Source of the DNA: Gymnogyps californianus
Lineage: Eukaryota; Chordata; Aves; Accipitriformes; Cathartidae
Assembly: GCF_018139145.2 (NCBI RefSeq)
Contig: NC_059481.1
Coordinates: 5,878,368 to 5,942,367, forward strand
Length of the DNA: 64,000 bases
Direction of reading: 5' to 3'
Shown piece by piece: positions 1 through 12,746 of this stretch. The position numbers and the translations under genes are program-made. Position 1 is the first letter of the stretch; each line of letters starts with the position of its first letter. The notes under the pieces were generated by a model. The model did no database searches. It was not told the DNA's origin and saw only the letters and a program-made list of their open reading frames with translations.

Positions 1-3000
1 AGTGTTTTTAGAATATTAAACCATGGCATTGTCAGAGATAGTCAACTCAATTTACGTGCAAGTGAAGAGAAATAAAGCGGTAAACCCATTATTTTTATCT
101 GAGGATTTCAATTTACGTTGTCGATTATTCATATTGACTGATCTGGTACAACAGGGAAATCACGAGCGTGGGGTCATCTTGTTGTGGTTTTAATTTCCTC
201 CGTCTGTAGTTATCTAATCCTCTCAGTGTGAGCAAGCATGATTAGTATTTATTTCTATTCTGTGTGCCAGTGCCCTGGGCCAGGTTCTGTGCTAAATCCA
301 AAGTGACTCTCCTACTTAATTGGCATTAACTTGTGCTGCAATAATATAAATAAAAACTTGTACTTTCTGTGTAAAGCATCCGCAACTCCCCAAACAGATT
401 TCTTCTACGTGGATGTTCTGCCCCGATGTTAAGGCTTGTAATATATCTGTTTGTGTTTTTTATTCAGTTTGGAACTTTTTCTAGCAATGTTTTCCAAATA
501 ATACTTTGGGAAACACAGGTTTGGAAAGAATCCGGCTGCTTGTTAACTATTGAGACGCTACCAGGAGCGTTGTTACAGCTCTACCACTGGTTAATAAATT
601 GCTACAGTAAGAACAACTGCTGTCTCTCTGGAGAGTCAAGTACCAAAATGAACAATAATTCTTCACTTTGTCAAATGGTTTTTACAATCATTTGGAATGC
701 TTGCTTAGAGAAGCTTCTTTTACTTAATGAATGCTCCATTCAGGAATAGGGAAACTTTAGGGCTGAGCTGAGCCGAGCCAATAGTTCTTCTTTGTGGAGT
801 TTGTTTCCTCTCCTTTCACTTCCATTATTCTCGGAAGACCTCTGGCTGCTCCCCCACTTATATCTGCTTCCATTTGTCTCCTGGGAGCTTTGGATAATCA
901 AATTTATGCTGCAAGTATTCTTCTGAGAGTAGGAATGGGGGAGTTCTGGTTAAACGTTTTGAGTCTTTATCAAGGACAGTATAGTAACTGTGTGTGAGCC
1001 TTTTAAAATAGTACAGTGTTAAAACTGTACAAATTTGGAGTTGCCTGGCATTCGTTCTTGTCTATTTTTTGCTGCATGCAGAACACAAGCATTGGAAGAA
1101 ACATCAGCAAGAATGTTGGGTAAAGACCGTCTTCAAAGGGTTGAGAGATTATGTTCTTCGTTCTCCATAAGTTATTGTATGGCTTCATTCAGCTCTGATT
1201 ACAAGGTTGTTTTCTTGTCCTGACAAAGTGATGAAGCTTAGCTCATTAAATGGTTTGAATTGTCTTTGGATAAAATGATTGCAATAATACAGGTGCTGTT
1301 TCTATTATTTTCTTCTAACTTTTATCAAGCCTCCTTTATTTGAGGAAACACAAATCCAATACATTCACTACTTGTCAGCTTCTACCTTTTTGGGTGATTT
1401 GGCCTTTAGAACCTAGTGTTAACCACGTGAAGCAAGTCGTTTTTTTTCCTTTTAATCTGTCAAATGCATTTAGCAATAGTTGACTCAGTCATTTTATTCT
1501 GTAATCTCCTGTTTGTACTCGTATTCTACTCAATGCGTGTATTCTGCCTGGTTCTGTGGGACACAGGATTGTCTTTTCCTTATTGTGCTGTCAGACTTGT
1601 TTGAAAAAGATGTCAGTATTCTCTGTTTGGGGTTTTTTGGTGGCCATTTTGCAATTTTGTGATTTTTTTTATAAACGTAGTAAAGTATTAAGGCATTGAT
1701 ATAGATGTTGATGGCAAGTCAGCACATCATCAAGTTCCTTTGTTTTCAGTACTGGGTTTTTTCAGCTTCGATGTGTTGTTTTTTTTTTTCCCCTTAAAAA
1801 CATGGGGACACATTGAACACGTGGCCAGAGACTTACGTAACATGAGTCATCCCATGTTGAGGTAAGGAAGCCATCTTAGAGCCAGGTGCCTGAGACCAGC
1901 ATTGTGTTATCTCCATTGCAAAGATAACAAACATTAAAATTTTAGAGTCTGATGGCCAAATGGCACACCACCAAACATGATAGCTTTTCTTTTCCCTGAA
2001 TGGTAAATCGTGTTAGATAATTCATGATGCAAACTGCTGTTATTTCTAGAGTATGTGAGCCTCTGACGGCATAGCAGATTTTCTTAACTTTATAGGTTAG
2101 ATGAAAAGCTGAACGAACTTTGAGAGCAGCAAAATATGCCAGTAGCTACACTGCAGTAGATCAGCTGATACTTCTTTGCTTGTATCATTTTACTCCCCAG
2201 TGTGGTCAGAGTGGTACAGCTCTTATGCATTGCGCTCCTTGCCTTTTTGTTAGGAAGAAGTAGGATTGCAAAGATAATGGGTGAAGGCACTGGAGCATTC
2301 ATGGCAATAATTTCTAAGAGCTGGAGATAAATAAGCAGGCAAAGTTGAAGACTTATCTGGGTGGGAGCATTAGCATTTTGAATACTCTCTGCACAGATGC
2401 AGTTATCACTTAATTGACTTTACCTTAGGGAACACTAGAAAATCACTTCACAGCCATAAAGGAAAAACTTCTGCACATAGTCTGTAATGGTTCTGTTCTG
2501 CTGTACAAGAAACTGAAGCTGTTTTACTACCAATGTCACAACAGGGAAGGAGAAAGCCTGCCTCGGATCTGCCGCTACGCAAGCTCGGTTGTGATTGTCA
2601 GCATCCTGCCCTTCCTTTACACGTATTCTCGTGATTGCCTTCATTAGCTTGAATCACAGCTGTCACCTCGCCTCTCTCTTGATATACGGAGAGAAAGTCA
2701 CCCCCAAGCTGAGGGAGTGGGGCCTGTGGTCTCCAGAGGCTGGCTGCTCCCAGACGAGTCCTTTCCCCAGAAGGGCAGCGGCTGCTCTAACTGCCATTTC
2801 AGCACAAGGCCCAGCTCATCGCCCTCAAGATCGTTGCAGCAGTTGGCCCATAGATCTGTCTGCCATGCACACTCCTCCTGTCTGAGAGCCAGGGCCTGCT
2901 CAGCTGCCCTTTCTGTGAATTTTGAAGCCAGCGGAGAATTCTACATTCAGGGCTGCAGCGATTTGTGCTACAAACGGGATTGTAATCGACAGCTCCCCTG

Positions 3001-6000
3001 AGAGGCAAGTGTGATGTGCAGCGTGCCTGTTTACCCACTGCACACATGGCTGCTGACAAAGCTCCCAGCTGCCAGGCTGTCCCGCTTGTGCAGTCAGCCT
3101 GGACTGGGGGGAGGCACAACTCATTGATCAGATGGGGAGGATGGGGACATAGCCACCTTTTTTCCTGTCCCATTCTCTGTGTCACCTGTGGAGGCGAAGG
3201 AGTAACGTAGGAACCAGGAGAAGACCAGTTTGTTCATTTTGTTTCTAAACTTGCTTTTCAGTCTTCTGTCAGAAACAAAGAGGGTTGTTTTGAAATTTAA
3301 AGGATTTTTGTGGAAAAAGAATTGATTCTATGATATTTAGAGAGGCTGCAGTCAGACCTGTCATTTGCCTTATTTTACAAAGAGCAGTCTGGTCTCTTGC
3401 AAACAATACTGTGCCTATGTGAATCCAGAGAGCGAATTCTCACTGAGTCCGTTACTAGACTGAGATGGGTGTTTGCTGCCTGAGCACCTTTGGTTTCTCA
3501 CCCTGCTGATTTGCTGAAGATGGCCACTGTTGTCAGAGCTGCACAGCTGATGTCAGTGACAGCCTCAACATAATGGGGTCTTTTCCTATAGAATAGTTAC
3601 TTGGTTTGCTTATGGTTATTATTTTAAAATTTGCTATCTAAGCATGTTAGGGTTTTATTGGTATTATTCTTTCAACAGCAATATTGGTTACTCCAGGCAT
3701 TGTTTAAAAGCTTATTTTTTTGCATTTCTTAAAGAGAGATTTGGCTTGGGGAAAAGCATTAGGAAATCAAACCCTTCCTTTCCCTTTTCGAACCTCTTGG
3801 TTTTCCAACCGCAAATAAGTACGTGAAAGGGGTTTAACAACTTCAAATTGGATTTTGGAATGTCAGATGACTCTAATAGCCTTTGTACACAAATAACAAC
3901 AGAAGAGCTGATTATTGTTTCTGGGCTCTGCGATGCACTTATGTAATCATTAATCTTGGCACTTCTTTATCTCCAGCAGATTAGGAGGCCACCGTCATTT
4001 TGAAGACTACCATTAAGTAGACTTTGTTAGTGTTTAAATATGTGAAGCTTAACTTTAAGCTTCCTTAATGTATGCAATGGAGGTATCCTGTGTGTACAGC
4101 ATTGAAATAGAGCTGTTGTAGTAAGTTTCAGTAACACATCTGCTGCCACAGTCTGACCTCAGACATGGTTTTATGTACAATGTTTTTTAATCAGTGTCTG
4201 AAGACACTTTGAAAGCTTTTTAAGCGTAAAGCATTAATATATCTGTTTGAAACAGCAAGCAAACTTGCTTTATCTACTACCTTTCAGTTGGTTTAATCAC
4301 CGAGAGGCAGGAAATTAAATGCTATGAAATGAGTAGGCAAAAGAAGGGGTTTATTGAAGGTCATAGCACCTAATCTAATTGTGGCAAAGGAAGAGCTTTT
4401 GCTAGACCTTTTCTTTTGACAAGCTTGTAATTTTCTAAAACATTTTTGTGGGCAACTACATTTTTTTTCTTTCATGATCCTTGTCACGAAATGAAGATGG
4501 TTTTCAAACACTGAGTATAGTATATACAAACATCATGAGGATATAAAGAAGCACAGAAACAGAGCTGAGTCCAGGGAGATGGCGTGAGCATGGTTGGTGG
4601 GGGAGAGCACTGTAATACACAGTTTGAAGAACATGCTGGAGGAAAAAACTTTCTCTCTGGCATGAGTGTTTTTGAGACTGTTTGATAGACTGATGGTGGT
4701 TTTATTTTGTTGTAAGCCAAAGCCTATAAAATTTCCATCTCCTCTGATACCATCCTGCATGTTCTCCCTCTTGGTGCAGTTTTTGGGGACAGGTCACAGC
4801 ACTTTCCTCCTGTGCCCTTCTACACGAGAACATCTGAGGGAGGAGAAAAATGCCTGCCCGACTGCAGACAGGCAGAGCTGGCCGCCCTCCCGCAGCTTCC
4901 CCTGGTCCCTGACCAACCGAGTGGCCTCAGCCTGCTTCATAGAGATGAAGGACCGTCGTGTAACTTCATGCAAGTCCATAAAGTACCGCTAAGATTACAA
5001 AAAAAAAAGTTCTATCATCATGAAACCGGAGCGATGCAGTGAATGGTCGAGAGAAGGGGAAGGGTGTCACTGTGAAGTACGACAGAAATGCCTTGTAAAG
5101 GCCATTCTAGGTGATGGGAGACTCTGGTACAAAAGCTGCGGGTAGGTAAAAGTTGTCATTAGCAAGAAGCATGTGTGGCCATACTTAGTGCAGTGCGTGC
5201 AGGTGTCTGTTTCTATAGACCTTTGTGGTAGGAGGGTCTGGTGAGTGTGCATGCAACCTATCCAGGTTGTCTTGAGCGAATGGTCAATGTGTGTAGGTTT
5301 CCTCCTCAAAGCAGTATAATTAGGTGTTCAGAGAAGTTGTACAGGTGTTAGGGAAGGGCGACAGCAAAATTATATTCTGCATCAGTTTTTCACTGTCCAG
5401 GCTGTCTTCTAGGCAGTTCTTGTAGAAGTGATGTAGCCTTCCTCTTGATCCTACATAGATGCTAATATTGCTCCCTCTGAGATGGGGCAGGGGCTGAAAG
5501 AAGCATCTTTCTTGGAGAGGAAACATGGTTATTTGTTCAGCAGAGATTTGACCCTGTATCACAAAAAAGGCTATAAGGTCTTGATAATGTCTGTACTTTC
5601 TAGTGTCTTAATATGTATCAGGAACCATAAAGCAGCTGTAAATCATTGATTGTTTTTGGACTTCAGTGACATTTTCTTTTAAATAGAGGAAACGTAGGTA
5701 TAACTAATGTATTTTGTGCTCCCCCCTTCAAAACCTAGGGGAGTAGCTGAAGCTACATTGGCTGAGGATGCGGCTTCCTCTGGAGTGTCCCTCAGTTTCA
5801 TTAATCCTCTAGTGACCTCTGAAGAGAACTCATGAAGAGGAGCTGTGACAAAACAACACATATACACTACAAACAGTGGCAATGGAAAGCATCCTTGGAT
5901 AAAAAAAGTGACCCCGTGTCAGCTAGAAGGATGCAGGATACAGACTTACGAAGAACCTCTTTTGTGAGGTTTGAGGGAATCTGGTTGTGGTTTGCTTCTA

Positions 6001-8769
6001 ATAGCTGTATATCACAGAAGGAGTTGCGAATTCATGCTCAGTATTGGCTGCCATGTGAATCCAGAAAGGAGGTGTTGGAGGGAGTTAATAAATGAGTGAG
6101 TGCAGCTAAAAGGCTTTTTACTGTTTAGAGTTCCGAAGTTGGTTTTGGTTGTTATTGTTCACCTCTTCGATGAATCATCTGAAAATGAAAATTTAAACTA
6201 GACATGTAGAGCGCACCTTTGTGAGAAACTAATGATTCTACTTGGCATACAGCATCAAAGGAAGCCTTTTTAATGACATCAAATTCATGTACAGCCAAAA
6301 AGAAAAAGAAAATTTCTTTAAAATGCAGATGTAGTCACTTCAGAATGACGGAGTTTCTAGTCTGGGTGAAATACTTCTTTTTTTCCTGCAACTTTTTCTT
6401 CTAGAGGTAAATTCAGGTTTTGAGTGGTTTTTCATCAAAGTGCAGCTCTCTTGTAAGGAAGTGGCTTCTGCACTAGCCATGTTTGCCTGGCTTTAACTTA
6501 ATTGTACAAAGTCCCGTTTCTCAATATGCACAGTGATACATCCTGCAATTTCTGCAGAGGCTGCAGAGGCCAAACCCTTAATAAAATTTGTGCAGCCTGG
6601 CAAAATGGCAGGACAAAGCTGAATCATTACAAACACTTTGTTTAAAGGGACACTTACGTTATTGGGTTCCCCCCTGCTTTGTTACCTCTTCTGAGTTCAT
6701 TCCATATTCCTTTTTCCAAACTAACTGTTGCTCTCTCTGGGGAACTAGCTATTAAAGTGGAACTTGACTTGGCCGAATACTAAGTATAAAGGAAAGTGTG
6801 TGCATTGTGATACAGAACATGTGGTGGTGATGGGTTGCTAATCGGAGACAATCTTCTAAGTAGTAGTATCAGGAATTATTAATGCTTGATCTGAAAGCTA
6901 CATGCATATGAGTAGAAGGAGTGAAATTGCAGTGTTATCCACAGTTAGCTGGTGCTGTAGTCTCACTGACCTAATGTTCCTTGAACGATTCAGGAGCCTG
7001 TCACCTTGTTAATGAATTTAGTTGAAATTGTTAATAATTTTGACACCATGTTGCAAGTGATTAGCTTTTCCCAGGTGGTTTTTTTTTAGTCTAGTAACTG
7101 TAGGTGTCATTTGATTTGTGCTAGTAGATAGCCTAATGACACCATTGAACTGAGATGTAATTTTGCAAATGGATAGCACAATTGTATGTAGCTTCTTAAA
7201 ATGGAATGACGGAGGTTTCATATTGTATAAAAGGAAGTCTAAGGCTCTCTAAGTACCCTTTTACCACTGTTCTAAAAAGCTAGTAAAAGGTCTTTCCTTA
7301 ATGAACTAATGTAATTTAGCTAGCAACTAAGTTACTCTCATAATCCTGCATACAGTAACTATACGCTTTGTAATAGGGACTAAAATTATTGCCTTCAAAG
7401 TGTTGATCATTTAAGACTGTTTGCAACCTATGAAAAATAATTCAGGTAAAGGTTGTTGTGCAGTGATACTTGTAGCTGACTTGCTGAAGTGGTGCTTAAA
7501 ATTGACGAATGGTTGGTAAGTTGTTCTTTGTTTTCCTACTGCAAGCAAATAAACAGAAATGTTGAGATGTTCCCCTAAGCCAGTACATTTAATTAGGGAA
7601 AAGAAAGTGGGAGGGCAGCGTTTGAGTTAACAAATTCCAGTCTTCATAGGGCCAGGTCCAACACTTGAGAGTAGGAAATTTCATATAAAATGGGGGCTCT
7701 GTGCATTAATCTGTGGAGCAAATGTCAGAGGTAATTTAGATTTTCACTCTGAAACGCTACATTATTAAAAGACTTTCAATCAAGTCTTTATTAGTTTCTT
7801 CCAGAGAATTGGGAAATTGGACCGAAGCACAAATACATTTAAGCTTTTTGATACAAGTTTCTTTTTGGTGGGAGGGGGGAGAATGCATTTAGTATTGTTC
7901 AGCTAGCTCCAGCAAACAGATGTACTCTGAATTATGTTCTCCTGCAGATTTTAACTTTCTTTTTTCCTCTCCATTAATACTACAAAATGAAAGACCAACA
8001 TACAGACACCAGGAAGGAGAAATCAGTGTAGATTTGCTTTTCCCAATGTAAGAGAAAAGTTGCAAAGACTACGAGAAACCTCAGCGTGATTGAGTGTATA
8101 AGGGCACTTTCCCTGCCTCAAGGTGCACGTGTCTTGGCCGACCAGCTCCCTTTGTTTTTTTCTTTTTTATTATTTGACAGACAATATGCATTGGTTTGTT
8201 CTAGCAGCACAGCAGCGTGATATAGATTGTATCATAGTAGAACTGGGCTTATGCCCCTGCCGCAGGTGTTCCTCTTCACAAATGCCCAAGGTTAGTGGTT
8301 ATCTGTAGGAAGAAATTAGGGATGTCAAAACCTGAGTGAACTCTAAAATCCTTTAAAAACATACAGCGTGGATTGACATAAGCCCTAGCTTGCTGCTTAC
8401 TGAATAAATGCAGTAGCAAATCAGAGCAGAAAAAGTCAGTGTTGGCAGTTACTGTGGTAATAGCTCACACCTATGTTGCTTCTAAAACTTGTATTTTGTG
8501 TAATTTTGTCAAGAGCAGTGTTTTGTAGCTGTGTAATTAAACCTGTAAGCTTTGTTTGCAGAAGTTAAAAAAGGAAATTAACAAAGTTTAGACAACTAGC
8601 AGTCCTGTTGTGTAGTTTTGTGGCAACTTTTATCTCAGCAATGCAAAATGCTGGAGATTTGTTTGTCTGGAGGTCTGCTCACTAGTTTCTTGGGTCATAA
8701 GACCAAGACCCAACATTTGGCAGTAAGTACCAGTCACCTAAGATAGCTGTAGATAGAGGTAGAGGTAAA

Positions 8770-8862
8770 GAACGATTATCCTGATTATGTAGATAAAGAA
8801 AATGAGACACCAGCTAGCATCCCCATTCACACAGTAAATCAGCACTGGAATGAGGATTATAG
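8770..8862 (+). mobile_element. MIR-like ancient SINE fragment
   Basis: The stretch GATTATCCTGATTATGTAGA, AAAGAAAATGAGACACCAGC, TAGCA..., CACACAGTAAATCAGCACTGGAATGAGGATT follows the order of the conserved MIR core: ATTATCCCCATTTTACAGATGAGGAAA, GAGGCAC, CACACAGCTAGTAAGTGGCAGAGC and GGGATT. Similarity is scattered with small indels, as expected of a fossil copy. Boundaries are approximate. Confidence 0.5.
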
Positions 8863-11800
8863 TATCTATTTCTTGACATGCAGTTCAGGGCTTTGATTAA
8901 AACTGTATTATATTTCATTAAAGAGAGTCACATGATTGCAGTGTCAGTGTGTTTTCTTACGAAAAACTTTTTCTGAATTGCTTTATTTAACAATTACATT
9001 TAGCTTAGTCTTCAAATTAATCATACTCCAAACTGTGTTCATCATAGCCAGTATAACTACTGTTAATCTTCAGCCAGAGAAGAAGAGGGGAATAAAATGG
9101 TTAAATGTTTATTCATAAGCACCTGAGCCACCAAGAAAGAAAGTGAGAAGTCAAAATATTATGGGACAAAACTGGTGTTTTATGAAATTTGGAAGTCTCT
9201 TCTGACCGTATGGAAATAATCAAACTAGTCTTTAAATGCTTTGGTTTTGAAATGCATAGGACATTGCATAGCAATACTTTTCCCTTCGTTCTTTCCCCAT
9301 TCTTGTTCTTTGCCAGTAAGTTTGATTACTACGTCTCGTTACTGTGCCTGTGTGTTGTGTCTAGTGAATGAATCTTCTCCTCCACTGTAAAAAGATAGAA
9401 TTTGTATTCAGTTGGTGCTTCAGTTTTTCTTGGTTTTGTCTTCTCCTCAAAAGAGTGTCATTATTCTCTATCTTGCTACAGTGTACATCTCTTGGTGTAT
9501 ATTTCAGCCATCTTCATGATTTGTGTTTGATTTAAGTTCACTAAAGTAGTAACAAAGCTGGAGCTTTCGGAACTCCCTAGACTTCACAAACTGGGAAGAT
9601 GTTAGTTGTATGCCCCGGGAAGTAATGAGAGATTGATTCTCCAAAGAACTACTTTCCTGTACTCCTGGACAACTGAACACGTCTGGTTGCGGCAGCCCTG
9701 ATTATTTTGAGCCTAGGCTTGTAGTTCAGTGGTTTGACATTATAGTTTGGTCTGTGGTATGGTCTTATAATGTGACCAGAGTCCCAAGCTAGAGTTGTCT
9801 CTACCTGTCATTCCTTCAACAAGGGAAATCAAATCATCTAGTTTTCAGCTGCAAACTAAATTGCTGCTCTTTCTTCCTCAAAAGTACAAGAAAAAATATG
9901 TCTTCAGTTGCTTGGTGATAACAGATGTTGAGATACCGAGTTGCATTGCTGGGTCAAAAAAGAATGAGAATGTTCCTGGATGGATAAAGCCAAGACAGTG
10001 GAGAGAGATAAGACTGTTACACAGAAGGAAAATAAAAATCACTTAGTGTTGCACATATGACTGAGAGGGAGCAAACATCATCTCTCTGAGTTCCTCTGAA
10101 AACCCTAAATTGGTTTTTAGCTTGGTTGTGCTCCTAAACACTTGCAGAAGTCCTAGATTGTTTGTGTTGGGTTTTCTTCGTTTTAATTTTTCAGAATTAA
10201 GAATATTACGATGGTCTATTAAGGTTTTTCAGCAATTTTCTATTTGAATATAACATTAAAAATATACAGAGACCTCACCACAACAACTTCACACAAATGG
10301 TTTTGCCTATCAGAGAATCCAAACCATTTTCCATATAGCCTTCTTTCATTAGGCGTTCAAGTGTCTTTGTTGAAGCCAGTGCTTAATGTAATAGCAAAGC
10401 GTTAGTTCTTTAAATTAAAATTTGTGTAAGAAAAATTTCTTGGCTTAAAGTAAAACAATAAACATAAACGTCAGTGATCCTGGCATGAGAATATGAGCTC
10501 TTACTGCACTGTTCCCTTCGATGTGTCCAAATCAGTAACAGATTTATTCCTAAAAGTCAGTCTTGCAAGCCCCAAAAGTGCTCAGGTTGTTCTGTGCTAT
10601 TTATCGTGCATCTCCTTTAATACTCTTTGAAGCCAAATGTTTTTAGCGTTATGGTGTGCTGTACAGCGTCAGGTGACCTACTAAGAGGGATCCAGCTGTG
10701 TTCAGGCCCAAAGATCTAGTCTTGGCATTGCAGCATTTCTGCTTTGTGTGTTTGAGGTGTTGCTCATACTTTACTTTTAATTAATACTTTGGTGGCCATG
10801 TTCGTTCGTTTCTACTCCACCCATCACACCCACAGACTTCAAAGGATTTGTACCAGCATAACCTCAGTATTTATTTTATTTTATTACTAGTGTGATTTCC
10901 TAAGGAAACAAGGCTTGGAGAGGTTGTTTGTGTTTGTCTGGTTTTCTGCCCATCACCCCAGTCCTCCTCATTTCCAAAACCATTCCAGCCAAGCTCGAGA
11001 GCATCAGCAGTCGCAGAGATGTGCTCCTACATGTTTCATGAAAATTGAAAAACATACCCAGAAAGATACCCAACTAATACTCCACTGAGGGACACTGCGC
11101 AGCCTGAGCTCACCTATAGATAGGAGAATCTGTAAAGGAGAGGAAGATGCAAGGCATTTCCCACGTGCTGGGAACGCTTCTGCTGGAATTTCAACCTTAC
11201 TGGACTCCAGCAAATCCAATCGTGAGACACAAATCTCTGGGATACCAGGCTTTGTTAGTTCTTCTCGGGAGCTACTTGTTACTAGCTGTATCGTCACAAT
11301 CTCCAGCAGGCCTGCTCATGGCCAGAATGCCGTTATGGTGGGGATTGTGTAGAGAATGAATAAACCTTTCACACAAGGAGTGGGCAGGTAAATTCCATCA
11401 GCTCTTGATCAAAACCCTTACTGTGTGTTCTAAAAATGCCTCAGACGTCTGCCAGCCAGCCATCATCCTTAGAAGTACACGAGGTTTAAGTATTTTAATA
11501 TATATGAGCGGACAGATGGTCACTTAACGTAGGACATTAATGGAATGGGCAGAGCTATGCTGCCACTAGCTTTCAGTTTAGTAGAATTGCAGCGTTTGTG
11601 AGCTGCAGGTGTTCGGAGGCGAGTAATTTGCAGCCAGCTCAAATTACTTAGGGTACATGACAGAGCAAATTATTTAGGTAATGAAGCTGAAAATGCAGGA
11701 AGATTAGAATATTATATAGTAAAATCATTCCTTGTTAATTCAGTTTGTGATCAGATATTATGTTGCTTTAAATACCACATTACATGCAGTACCCTTGTTG

Positions 11801-12678
11801 GAGTCAATGAATATGTATGAATATGTCAGTGAATATGTATGCCTCCTAATTTAATCAATATACTTACAAACAGCACTAGCAGTGATGTCTGGCACAAACT
11901 GCATCCCTTTAGAAGCAGGTTAGCCCGATTTGTGTATGTATCATATTTATTTCAAAGCCCTTGTGAATTAGCTGCAAAATTGTACATACCCTGTGAAGTG
12001 GGGGACAGGCGAGGCACATTCAGGGAAAGGAATTTAAACCTTTCTTGCAGTCAAAGAAGGGATAACTTCTTAAGCAGTACGCTGAGACCGAGGAGATCCC
12101 AGCTGCAGTCCTGGCTGTTGTATGTACCCCACATCTAGCCTCAAGGAAAGTCCTCAGTTCAGCTAGCAATTTTGGTTAGGGTGCTTTCCCCAGAAAGCCA
12201 CTGGATCGGAGAAGGATGCTCAGTGCCCATAGAGGTTTTAAGAAATAGAGACCGATCTGGCAGACTAACCAGTATGTGCTTAGGTCCATCTTTACTGAGT
12301 AAAAAAGTATACCTGTATGTATATATGAGTGTATACCTGGAATTTCTTGATATTGCTGCCTTGAGAGCTGAAGGGTGGGAGCTGTGATGGGGAACTCCAT
12401 AGAAGTGCTCTTATCTCAATGGTGCCAGCGTACACAGGCGATTGGGATGCTATGTCCCAAGGGAGGGGACCAGAGCACTTCCTACAGAGGTTTTCCTGTC
12501 CAGAAAATGCTAATTTTTGAATTCAGAAATAGTAAGAGGCAGTAGGATTCACCTGACTTTCACCTTCTAAAAGTTAGGCTTGTAATTAAGGTATCATTAA
12601 ATTCTTTCTCTGGTGAGTGAAGACAAGGCATATCCACTCAGGGGTTCATCTCACTTGTCTTGAATAAGATGAATCATG

Positions 12679-12746
12679 CCCCTTCTCCCTTTTTCCTTCT
12701 TGCTTTCTTTTTCTCCCTCCCTTTCTTTTTCTCTTTCTCCCTTCCT
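12679..12746. repeat. Polypyrimidine low-complexity tract
   Basis: About 68 bases are almost purely C/T (for example CCCTTTTTCCTTCTTGCTTT) on the + strand. Such polypurine-polypyrimidine DNA can adopt triplex structure, but here it is simply recorded as low complexity. Confidence 0.8.

Noticed and set aside
241..310. GTGCCAGTGCCCTGGGCCAGGTTCTGTGCTAAATCC, faintly like the 5' part of MIR/L2
   Set aside because: Similarity is limited to a short common word (TGTGCCAG...TGTGCTAA) and is too weak to annotate.
2799..3185. 128-codon minus-strand ORF and overlapping + strand ORFs in a GC-richer patch
   Set aside because: Several frames are open at once and none shows domains or splice signals. The patch may be an old repeat or regulatory sequence, but nothing identifies it.
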